NCBI GenBank assembly: GCA_016201205.1
Contig: JACQDF010000390.1
Location: 1 to 32,387, forward strand
Origin: Acidobacteriota bacterium
Lineage (GTDB): Bacteria; Acidobacteriota; Terriglobia; Bryobacterales; Bryobacteraceae
DNA: 32,387 nt
Direction: 5' to 3'
Positions 15,930 through 22,049 of this stretch are shown piece by piece. The notes beneath the pieces are model-generated. The model did not search any database. It saw only the letters and a list, made by a program, of their open reading frames with translations, and was not told the DNA's origin. Position 1 is the stretch's first letter, and every line of letters starts with the position of its first letter. Both the position numbers and the translations under genes were made by a program.

Positions 15930-17245
15930 CAGCGGACCTTGTTTCCCGCGATATAGACCGCATCAATCGAGTGCGTGTTCCGGATGTCCTCCAGCGGATT
16001 GCTGGCAAGCACCACCAGATCCGCCCAGTGGCCTGCTTCGAGCGTCCCCAGGTCCTTGGACATGCCGAGAAACTCAGCCGAGTTCTTCGAGAAGATGCTC
16101 ACAATTTGCATCGGAGTGAAGCCTGCCTCTTTCATCAGCTCCATCTCCTTGTGCTCGAAAAAGCCCGGGAAGCGCGCCGGAGGGCCGCTGTCGGTGGCGA
16201 AGCCTACTTTGACGCCGGCGTCAAAGACCTTCTTGAGGTTCTTCTGCGCGGTCGTAAGAAACGCCGGATAGCGCGGCAGGTCTTTATCAGCCTGCATGCG
16301 CTTCTGGTATTCGGCGCTGCCGATGGTCTTCAGTACGGCGGCCGAAACGGACTGGGTGAAGAAAGGATCATCGAGGAAATCCGCGCGCCTGGCGAATACG
16401 AACGTGGACAGCTCGCGCACCAGCGTGCCGAGCTGCCATGTGCCGCTCTTCTTCATCGTGGCGATGAGTGCGTCGTCGGCTTCCCGATCGCGGACGCTGT
16501 GCGCGCACGCGTACAGACCGCGTTCGGATAAGACTTTGGCGTCGCTGTAATAGAAGATGTGGGCCGCAACGCGCAGCCCCTTCTTCCGGGCCTGGCGAAT
16601 GATCGCTGTGGTGAGCTCCGTGTCGATCTTCTTTTCCCTGCCCAGGTGATCGTCCACCCACACCTTGACGATGTCGGGTTTGTTGGGCGCCAGCTCTGCG
16701 ATGGCCCGTTCGACGTCGCCGGCGCTGCCTACTTCGTAAGGGACGCCTTTCATGCCGGGCACGGTGGTGGGGTAGCCGTTGACGCCGGTGAACCCTTTGC
16801 CCGCCGTGAAAATCCGCGTGGTGGCGGGCCGCCCGGCGCGCTGGGCGGCGCGCATTTCATAGATCAGGGGCTGGTCGCTGCCCATGCTCAGCACCGTGGT
16901 CACGCCGTACTGCGCGTACGTCTTCAGTTGTTTCTCGACGTTGTCGCGGGTGAAGTTTTTCGGATCCTGCGCCAGCTCGATAACGTTGCCCAGATGCCCG
17001 TGGAGATTGATGATGCCGGGCATGACGAACTTGCCGCTCAGGTCGACCGTGGCTGCCCCAGCCGGAGGCCTGGCGCCCGCCGCCGGGCCCGCGTACCGGA
17101 TGCGGCCGTCGACGACAATCATGGCCGCTGCCGAAACAGGCGCCTTGCCGGCGCCGTCGATCAGCGTGAAGTTCTTGAGGACAAGCGTCTCGGCTGCCGC
17201 CGAAAGCGACATCGCGAGCAATGCAGGCAATAATCTGGCTTTCAT
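15929..17245 (-). CDS. Secreted metal-dependent amidohydrolase (imidazolonepropionase-like)
   Basis: The product is 438 residues with signal peptide about 1-18 (ARLLPALLAMSLSAAAE), so it acts outside the cytoplasm. The amidohydrolase metal site is readable: HGH at H82/H84 (MPGIINLHGHLG), K194 (DIVKVWVDDH, the position of the carboxylated lysine), H229 (AAHIFY), H249 (CAHSVRD) and D352 (GFATDSGPP). The C-terminal LEAGHWADLVVLASNPLEDI is the composite beta-domain typical of the family. Related enzymes act on cyclic amides, prolidase-type dipeptides or N-acyl compounds, and the substrate is not readable. It is translationally coupled to the C26 hydrolase, and both cleave amide bonds, which hints at one catabolic route. 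Confidence 0.9.
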   Translation of the reverse strand: MKARLLPALLAMSLSAAAETLVLKNFTLIDGAGKAPVSAAAMIVVDGRIRYAGPAAGARPPAGAATVDLSGKFVMPGIINLHGHLGNVIELAQDPKNFTRDNVEKQLKTYAQYGVTTVLSMGSDQPLIYEMRAAQRAGRPATTRIFTAGKGFTGVNGYPTTVPGMKGVPYEVGSAGDVERAIAELAPNKPDIVKVWVDDHLGREKKIDTELTTAIIRQARKKGLRVAAHIFYYSDAKVLSERGLYACAHSVRDREADDALIATMKKSGTWQLGTLVRELSTFVFARRADFLDDPFFTQSVSAAVLKTIGSAEYQKRMQADKDLPRYPAFLTTAQKNLKKVFDAGVKVGFATDSGPPARFPGFFEHKEMELMKEAGFTPMQIVSIFSKNSAEFLGMSKDLGTLEAGHWADLVVLASNPLEDIRNTHSIDAVYIAGNKVR

Positions 17246-17269
17246 GAAAACCTCGGAAAGCTGAGTGTA

Positions 17270-17887
17270 TCATTCCCGCCAGCGGAACCGCAGCGTGGTA
17301 AACAGGACATGGCGAGGCCCGCCTGCCGGGCGGATGCGCCAGTCAAAAAAATATCCGAATTCCAGTTGCGTGAAGGGCGTGATCTGATATCGCAGGCCGC
17401 CGGCAGGACGCCAGGCGTAGATCCCTTTACGGTATACGAAGCCCTCCAGATAGCCGAAAGGCATCCAACGCTTGCCTTCGCGCTGGATGCGCAGCCATTG
17501 CCGGTAGCGGTTGAAAGCGCGGTCTGGAGCCAGGAAGCGCTCCAGGCTCGGGCGCGTGTTCAGGCTCACCACTCCGCGCCGGATTGGGATGTCCGCCAGC
17601 ACAAACAGACGGTGCGAGTTCTCCCAATCGATCAGCGCCGGCCTGGATTCCTGATAAAAATAGCCCCCTCCCAAAGTCAACCGGCGCACCGGCACTTGCA
17701 CCATCGGGCCAAAGCGGCCGTACCCGAAGTTTCCGACGCGCGAGTTGGTGCGGATCTGGCCATGCAGGATCAGCGAGGCCTTCCCCAGCAGCCACGAAGA
17801 ATCGATCTCGTGCCAGGTTTCCACCGGATCATGCGCCCAGCCGAGTGCCGGCCAGAGCGCGAGCAGAAGCAGAGAGAGCGCGCTCAA
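17270..17887 (-). CDS. DUF2490-like outer-membrane beta-barrel protein
   Basis: The product is 205 residues from a TTG start at 17887. The frame extends far upstream without a plausible start, but the signal peptide SALSLLLLALWPALGWA begins directly at this TTG. The TTG overlaps the stop of the small upstream gene (TTGA), so it is likely translated by coupling. The mature part alternates short amphipathic strands (SLILHGQIRTNS, RLTLGGGYFYQES, RGVVSLNTRPSLER, TQLEFGYFFDW) and ends in an aromatic strand (HVLFTTLRFRWRE). It matches the DUF2490 type of small barrel protein of unknown role. The gap to the amidohydrolase start is 24 bp. Confidence 0.7.
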   Translation of the reverse strand: MSALSLLLLALWPALGWAHDPVETWHEIDSSWLLGKASLILHGQIRTNSRVGNFGYGRFGPMVQVPVRRLTLGGGYFYQESRPALIDWENSHRLFVLADIPIRRGVVSLNTRPSLERFLAPDRAFNRYRQWLRIQREGKRWMPFGYLEGFVYRKGIYAWRPAGGLRYQITPFTQLEFGYFFDWRIRPAGGPRHVLFTTLRFRWRE

Positions 17888-18042
17888 CCGGCCCGATCCT
17901 CGCTTTCCAGCAGCTTCTTGTGTTTTGGCCTTCGCAGCGGCTTGGGTACGATGACTCTGGTGGGCGGCGTGACGCCTAAGACATTGCGCGCCACCCGCCG
18001 CGCTTTCTTGCCCGAGTCGTAGCGTCTCTTCCTTGGCGCCAT
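17884..18042 (-). CDS. Small basic protein, 52 residues, unknown function
   Basis: It starts with MAPRKRRYDSGKKARRVARN and continues VLGVTPPTRVIVPKPLRRPKHKKLLESEDRAG. About one third of the residues are Arg or Lys. The ATG overlaps the EVE-gene stop (TGATG at 18040-18044), and the TGA overlaps the TTG of the next gene. Such tight coupling on both sides supports a real gene despite its size. The composition suggests nucleic-acid or ribosome binding, but this is only inference. It lies beside an EVE protein, which is itself a predicted modified-base reader. Confidence 0.7.
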   Translation of the reverse strand: MAPRKRRYDSGKKARRVARNVLGVTPPTRVIVPKPLRRPKHKKLLESEDRAG

Positions 18043-18449
18043 CAGATCCTGCCCGGATAGCGCTTCTCCATCCAGCGCACAAATGATTCCGGCGCCGCCA
18101 TCGTCGAGAGGCGTCCCTGGCGCACCAGGCTCCAGTCGTCGAACAAGTGCGACTGCTTGATCTCGGCAAGCGTGGCCGGCGGATCCAGCCGTCCGAGAAA
18201 CTCCAGTTCCACCACCGCGGATTTCGGATTCCAGGGATCGGGCCGGGGCTCGGAGACCACCTTGGCCAGCCCCACGATTGCTGATTCCCCGCCGCTGTGG
18301 TAAATGAACACGCCATCGCCTGGTTTCATTTGCCGGATGGCGTTGACGGCCTGTGGATTGGTCACTCCATCCCAGACGGTCCTCATTTCTTTCGCCAGAT
18401 GGTCGATGGAATAGGTGTCCGGATCCGTCTTGGCAAGGAAAAAACTCAT
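18042..18449 (-). CDS. EVE domain protein
   Basis: The product is 135 residues from the ATG at 18449. The frame upstream crosses the promoter of the divergent exopolysaccharide gene, so I reject it. The ATG at 18458 is a possible alternative. The whole protein is a single EVE domain: FFLAKTDPDTYSIDHLAKEM, VWDGVTNPQAVNAIRQMKPGDGVFIYHSG, IVGLAKVVSEPRPDPWNP, then KQSHLFDDWSLVRQGRLS. EVE domains are PUA-like folds that bind modified bases in DNA or RNA. It is the first gene of the eight-gene minus-strand run and is divergent from the Wza-like gene. Confidence 0.88.
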   Translation of the reverse strand: MSFFLAKTDPDTYSIDHLAKEMRTVWDGVTNPQAVNAIRQMKPGDGVFIYHSGGESAIVGLAKVVSEPRPDPWNPKSAVVELEFLGRLDPPATLAEIKQSHLFDDWSLVRQGRLSTMAAPESFVRWMEKRYPGRI

Positions 18450-18491
18450 AGTCACCATTCTCGCGCAAGCCTTCCAGCCGAAGCGAATACG

Positions 18492-18497
18492 TATAAT
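18492..18497 (+). promoter_or_regulatory. -10 promoter box upstream of the exopolysaccharide genes
   Basis: A perfect TATAAT lies 29 bp before the ATG at 18526, in the 76-bp region between the divergent EVE and Wza-like genes. No good -35 hexamer is at the expected distance, so an activator or an extended -10 contact may be needed. The predicted leader is about 20 nt and carries GGAG (18511-18514). Confidence 0.5.
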
Positions 18498-18525
18498 GGG
18501 AATAGTCACCGGAGTTGCTTGTGTC

Positions 18526-19155
18526 ATGATGCGACATTGGATTGTTGTATTCTCCCTGGCGCTGGGCGTCATCCCCGCGCCGGCACAAGAGAAACAAGAG
18601 AAGAAGGATCCGGCCGTCAACGAGCCTAAGCGTTCCATCGAGGATCTGAAGGCTGCGGGCGGCCCTGCTGCCCCCGTCGATCCAAGATCCTACAAGATCG
18701 GCCCCGAGGATATTATCTCGATTCGCGTCTGGAGGGAGCCGGAGTTGTCCGGACCGGTGATGGTGCGGCCGGACGGTAAGATCACCATGCCCCTGGTTGG
18801 CGAGATTCAGGCGGCCGGGGAAACGCCGGAAGGGTTGTCCAGAGGCGTTACCGAAGCCCTTTCCAAGATCATGAACCGGCCCGACGTGTTCATCCAGGTG
18901 CAACAGGTCAACAGCAGGAAGTACTACATCAGCGGAGAAGTGGGGAGAGTGGGCGCGTTTCCATTGGTGACACCGGTTACCGTGCTGGAGGCGATCAGCT
19001 CCGCCGGCGGGCTGCGCGAGTTCGCCAACGGCTCCAAAATCGTCATTGTCCGCGGAGACAAGCGGCTCAAATTCAACTACAAAGAGGTCATCAAAGGGAA
19101 GAACCTGCAGCAGAACATTCTCATCGAGAGCGGGGACCACATCATCGTTCCCTAG
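18526..19155 (+). CDS. Polysaccharide export protein, Wza/GumB-like (Poly_export plus SLBB)
   Basis: The product is 209 residues, much shorter than E. coli Wza (379) but usual for BexD/GumB-type exporters. A signal peptide covers about 1-20 (HWIVVFSLALGVIPAPAQ). There is no lipobox cysteine, unlike Wza. The Poly_export domain (YKIGPEDIISIRVWREPELS ... VRPDGKITMPLVGEI) spans about 56-125. One SLBB domain (KYYISGEVGRVGAFPLVTP...) follows at about 131-205 and ends IESGDHIIVP. It would form the outer-membrane channel for exopolysaccharide. The start may be 18526 or the next ATG at 18529. It is followed by the Wzz-like and BY-kinase genes in the same direction. Confidence 0.9.
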   Translation: MMRHWIVVFSLALGVIPAPAQEKQEKKDPAVNEPKRSIEDLKAAGGPAAPVDPRSYKIGPEDIISIRVWREPELSGPVMVRPDGKITMPLVGEIQAAGETPEGLSRGVTEALSKIMNRPDVFIQVQQVNSRKYYISGEVGRVGAFPLVTPVTVLEAISSAGGLREFANGSKIVIVRGDKRLKFNYKEVIKGKNLQQNILIESGDHIIVP

Positions 19156-19182
19156 TGTTATGTCCCATCCTGGATTTTACAA

Positions 19183-19243
19183 CCGCTCCCTGACGGTCGC
19201 GGCTCAGAATCAGCGCCTCCGAGCCGCGCGCGTAAGCAAGCGG
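19183..19243 (-). repeat. REP-like palindromic repeat, copy B
   Basis: On the plus strand the left arm is CCGCTCCCTGACGGTCGCGG and the right arm is GAGCCGCGCGCGTAAGC followed by AAGCGG. The arms pair at 18 of 23 positions. It lies between the Wza-like and Wzz-like genes. The right arm and its flank (19209-19243) are identical, as a reverse complement, to 35 bp at 20996-21030, so copies B and C form an inverted pair around the Wzz gene. Confidence 0.8.
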
Positions 19244-19296
19244 TATGCGGGACGGGAGCGGCTGGCGTTCTGTTCATCCGGAGGATCGAAAGCGTC

Positions 19297-20991
19297 ATGA
19301 ACAACCAAAGCATCGACCCCGCGCTGGGGCCGGCTCGCCGGCCGCTGGATATCGAGGATCTGATCGATATCCTGCGCCGGCAGAAAGCATGGATCCTGGG
19401 ACCGACCTTCGCCGCCCTGGTGGCTGCCGTCGTGGCGGCGCATCTGTGGCCTGACACGTTCATCTCCACCGCGGTGGTTCGCGTGGTGCCGCCACAGGTG
19501 CCCGAGGCGTTCGTTCCGACCAATGTGAACATGGAGATGTCCCAGCGCATCAACTCGATGGCGCAACAGATCCTGAGCCGCAGCACGCTCACCAATATCA
19601 TCAACACTTACGGGCTCTACCCGAGCGACAAGGCGCGCCTGCCGATGGAAGACGTTGTCGAGAACATGCGCAAGAGGGACGTCCGCATCAGCAACGTGGT
19701 CAACTTCAACACCGGAGAAGGCAAGAGAACCGTCCCGGCGTTCCAGATCTCGTACGCCTATGAAAACCGCGTACTGGCTCAAAAAGTCTGCCAGGATCTG
19801 GTGGGCCGGTTCATCAGCGAGAACACTCGGGACCGCACCAATCAATCCGTATTTACGACCCAGTTCCTCAAGGACCAGCTTGAGATGGCCCGCCGCGAGC
19901 TCGAGGCCGTCGAGGACAAGCTGGCGCAGTTCCGGGTGCGCAACGCCGGCCGGCTGCCGGACCAGGTGCAGCAGAATCTGAGCCAGTTGAACGTCCTCGA
20001 GCAGCGGCTTGCCAATCTGAACGCGACCCTCGGCCGCTTCAGCCAGGAGAAACTCCTGTATGAATCGCAGTTGCGAATCTACAAGGACCAGTTGAATTCG
20101 CTGGGTTCGGCCAGCGAGACCGTGCAGGTGCAGCAGCAGCAATTCCAGTTCAAGAACGAACGGCTGGCGCAACTGGACCGCGAGATCATGAACATGGAGA
20201 CGAACCTGGGCGCGTTAAAAGAAAATTACAAGGAAACGCATCCTGACGTCCAGCGGACCATCGCGACACTGAACGTGGTCAAGAGGAGCCGTGAAAAACT
20301 CCTGAAGGATGAAAAAGACGAGGAGGCAAAGAAGCCGGAACAGCAGCCCGTCACCAAGACGGTCGTGAATCCCGCGGTGGTAAAAGAAGGTCGCGAGCTG
20401 GAGGCGTCCACACGAAGGCTTCAGAGCGCTTCGGAGGCCAAGGACTTCGAGATCGAAGAGGCCAGGAAGGAAGCCCTGCGCCTCGAGCAGTTGGTGAAGG
20501 CGACTCAGGCGCGAATCGACTCCACCCCGCTCGGCGAGAAAGAATACATGGATCTGCTGCGCGAGCGGGACCTGGTGCGCACCCGCGTCGAGGGGCTGAA
20601 CAAGAAGCAATCCGATTCAAAGATCGCCACCGATCTCGAGAATCGGCAGCAGGGCGAGAACCTCGAGTTGCTGGATCCGGCGTCTCTCCCCCAAAAACCA
20701 GCCGAGCCCAATCGAGCTTTGATCGTGGGTGTCGGCGCGGCGCTCGGACTTCTCATTGGAGTCGTGCTCACCGGCGGCCGGGAGTTGAAAGACACCACGC
20801 TCAAGAACCTCAAGGACGTGCGCGCGTACACGCTGTTGAACGTGATGGGCAGCATTCCGTTGCTCGAAAACGACCTCGTTGTGCGGCGCCGGCGCCGGCT
20901 GGCCTGGCTGGCTTGGACAACCGCCTGCATTGTTGGTGTGATCATTATGTCCGGATCGATGTACTACTACTATTTCGTGATGAAGATCTAG
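19297..20991 (+). CDS. Polysaccharide chain-length determinant/co-polymerase, Wzz/GumC-like
   Basis: The product is 564 residues. A GGAGG lies 12 nt before the ATG. The N-terminal Wzz domain has DIEDLIDILRRQKAWILG followed by the first membrane helix (about 35-51), then the periplasmic part with the coiled coil QFLKDQLEMARRELEAVEDK and further heptads to about residue 440. Two more hydrophobic segments follow, about 473-492 (ALIVGVGAALGLLIGVVL) and 536-559 (WLAWTTACIVGVIIMSGS). The second one is extra compared with standard two-helix Wzz proteins. There is no fused kinase; the ATPase is the separate gene at 21097. Its role is to control polymer length and to link the kinase to the Wza-like channel. 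Confidence 0.9.
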   Translation: MNNQSIDPALGPARRPLDIEDLIDILRRQKAWILGPTFAALVAAVVAAHLWPDTFISTAVVRVVPPQVPEAFVPTNVNMEMSQRINSMAQQILSRSTLTNIINTYGLYPSDKARLPMEDVVENMRKRDVRISNVVNFNTGEGKRTVPAFQISYAYENRVLAQKVCQDLVGRFISENTRDRTNQSVFTTQFLKDQLEMARRELEAVEDKLAQFRVRNAGRLPDQVQQNLSQLNVLEQRLANLNATLGRFSQEKLLYESQLRIYKDQLNSLGSASETVQVQQQQFQFKNERLAQLDREIMNMETNLGALKENYKETHPDVQRTIATLNVVKRSREKLLKDEKDEEAKKPEQQPVTKTVVNPAVVKEGRELEASTRRLQSASEAKDFEIEEARKEALRLEQLVKATQARIDSTPLGEKEYMDLLRERDLVRTRVEGLNKKQSDSKIATDLENRQQGENLELLDPASLPQKPAEPNRALIVGVGAALGLLIGVVLTGGRELKDTTLKNLKDVRAYTLLNVMGSIPLLENDLVVRRRRRLAWLAWTTACIVGVIIMSGSMYYYYFVMKI

Positions 20992-20995
20992 CGTG

Positions 20996-21060
20996 CCGTC
21001 CCGCATACCGCTTGCTTACGCGCGCGGCTCCGAAACAAAGCCGCGACCGTGAGGGAGCGG
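20996..21060 (+). repeat. REP-like palindromic repeat, copy C
   Basis: It reads ACCGCTTGCTTACGCGCGCG ... GCCGCGACCGTGAGGGAGCG and lies between the Wzz-like and kinase genes. The first 35 bp (20996-21030) are the exact reverse complement of 19209-19243. A GTG inside it opens an in-frame extension of the kinase gene, but this is repeat sequence and not a real start. Confidence 0.8.
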
Positions 21061-21096
21061 ATGCGCAAACTGATTGCTGCTGAGAGTGGAGGAAAA

Positions 21097-21972
21097 ATGA
21101 GCCGAGTTCATGACGCGCTGCGGCGGGCCGAGCAAGCCGGGTTGATTACGCCCTCGCCGCCGCCAGCGCCAGCGCCAGCGCCATCGCGGTCGCCGGTGAC
21201 GGGCAGGCAATTGGACCACTCGCTGCGCGGGATTCTCGAACAGGTCGCGGTGATTCCCTTCACTCCGTCCGTGGAAGCTCACCTGATTGAAGCATTGCGG
21301 CCGCACGAAGCGCCGATGGAGGAATTCCGGTCGCTTCGCACGCGGCTGAACCATTTGCAGGGCTTGCAGCCCATTCACACCATCGTCGTGACCAGCCCTT
21401 CCCCGGCGGAAGGAAAATCGTTTGTCGCTGCCAATCTCGCCTTGGCCGAATCGAACTTGCCCGACAATCTCACCCTGCTGGCGGATTTCGATTTTCGCCG
21501 CCCCATCATCCATAACATGTTCCAGATCGACCGCAGCCCGGGCATCACCGACTACCTGCTCGGCAAGGTCAAGTTGCATGAAATCATCAAGCGGGTGGCG
21601 GATTCCAACCTCTATGTCATGCCGGCCGGAGAGGCGGTCATCAATCCGCTCGAGCTGCTCAACCTCCAGGAGGTTCGCAACATGCTCGACAACCTGCCGC
21701 AGTTATTCAACTGGGTGGTCCTGGACAGCCCGCCACTGCTGTTTGCCGCCGACGCCAATCTTCTGGCGACGATGTGCCACGGCAGCATCCTGGTTGTGCG
21801 CATCGGCCTGACCACGATCGACTCCGTGACCCGCGCCATGAGCTCGCTGTGCGAGAACAATGTGCTTGGCATCGTCGTGAACGGCGCCCGCCGTGGTGAG
21901 CTGTACAGCAAGTACACCTACTACCACAGCTATTACTATTCCAAGCCCGACGAGCGCGGCCCGAACGCGTAG
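21097..21972 (+). CDS. Bacterial tyrosine kinase (BY-kinase), CpsD/CapB/Wzc-C-like
   Basis: The product is 291 residues. GGAGG lies 5 nt before the ATG at 21097, so this start is firm. The N-terminus MSRVHDALRRAEQAG is typical of this type and is followed by a proline/alanine-rich linker (30-45). The Walker A motif SPSPAEGKS has Lys107. Walker A' reads LLADFDFRRP, where the usual form is D-x-D-x-R-x-P. Walker B is VVLDSPP. A C-terminal tyrosine cluster YSKYTYYHSYYYS offers eight autophosphorylation sites. It would work with the Wzz-like protein in a phosphorylation cycle that controls exopolysaccharide export. No glycosyltransferase, flippase or polymerase gene follows, so the synthesis genes must be elsewhere. 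Confidence 0.92.
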   Translation: MSRVHDALRRAEQAGLITPSPPPAPAPAPSRSPVTGRQLDHSLRGILEQVAVIPFTPSVEAHLIEALRPHEAPMEEFRSLRTRLNHLQGLQPIHTIVVTSPSPAEGKSFVAANLALAESNLPDNLTLLADFDFRRPIIHNMFQIDRSPGITDYLLGKVKLHEIIKRVADSNLYVMPAGEAVINPLELLNLQEVRNMLDNLPQLFNWVVLDSPPLLFAADANLLATMCHGSILVVRIGLTTIDSVTRAMSSLCENNVLGIVVNGARRGELYSKYTYYHSYYYSKPDERGPNA

Positions 21973-22028
21973 CGTTCGCTCCAACGCTTCGAGCGCGAGG
22001 CGCGCGCACAGCCGGCATGGGGAGGAGT

Positions 22029-22049
22029 ATGCTGTTCAAAGGGGCATGA
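22029..22049 (+). promoter_or_regulatory. Mini-ORF overlapping the start of the ankyrin gene
   Basis: GGAGGAG at 22021-22027 precedes ATG CTG TTC AAA GGG GCA TGA. The TGA overlaps the ATG of the ankyrin gene (22046). The strong Shine-Dalgarno fits the mini-ORF better than the gene itself, so the gene may be translated by termination-reinitiation. It could also be chance. Confidence 0.35.

Noticed and set aside
17884..19140. A 418-codon minus-strand frame
   Set aside because: It runs antisense through the whole Wza-like gene and across the divergent promoter. Only its last 52 codons (from 18042) form a plausible gene.
19183..21060. Composite transposon carrying the Wzz-like gene
   Set aside because: The inverted repeats at its ends belong to the REP-like family also found elsewhere. 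No transposase lies inside, and no target duplication flanks the outer ends.
21049..21096. Upstream GTG start for the BY-kinase
   Set aside because: It lies within REP copy C and has no Shine-Dalgarno, whereas the ATG at 21097 has GGAGG at ideal spacing.
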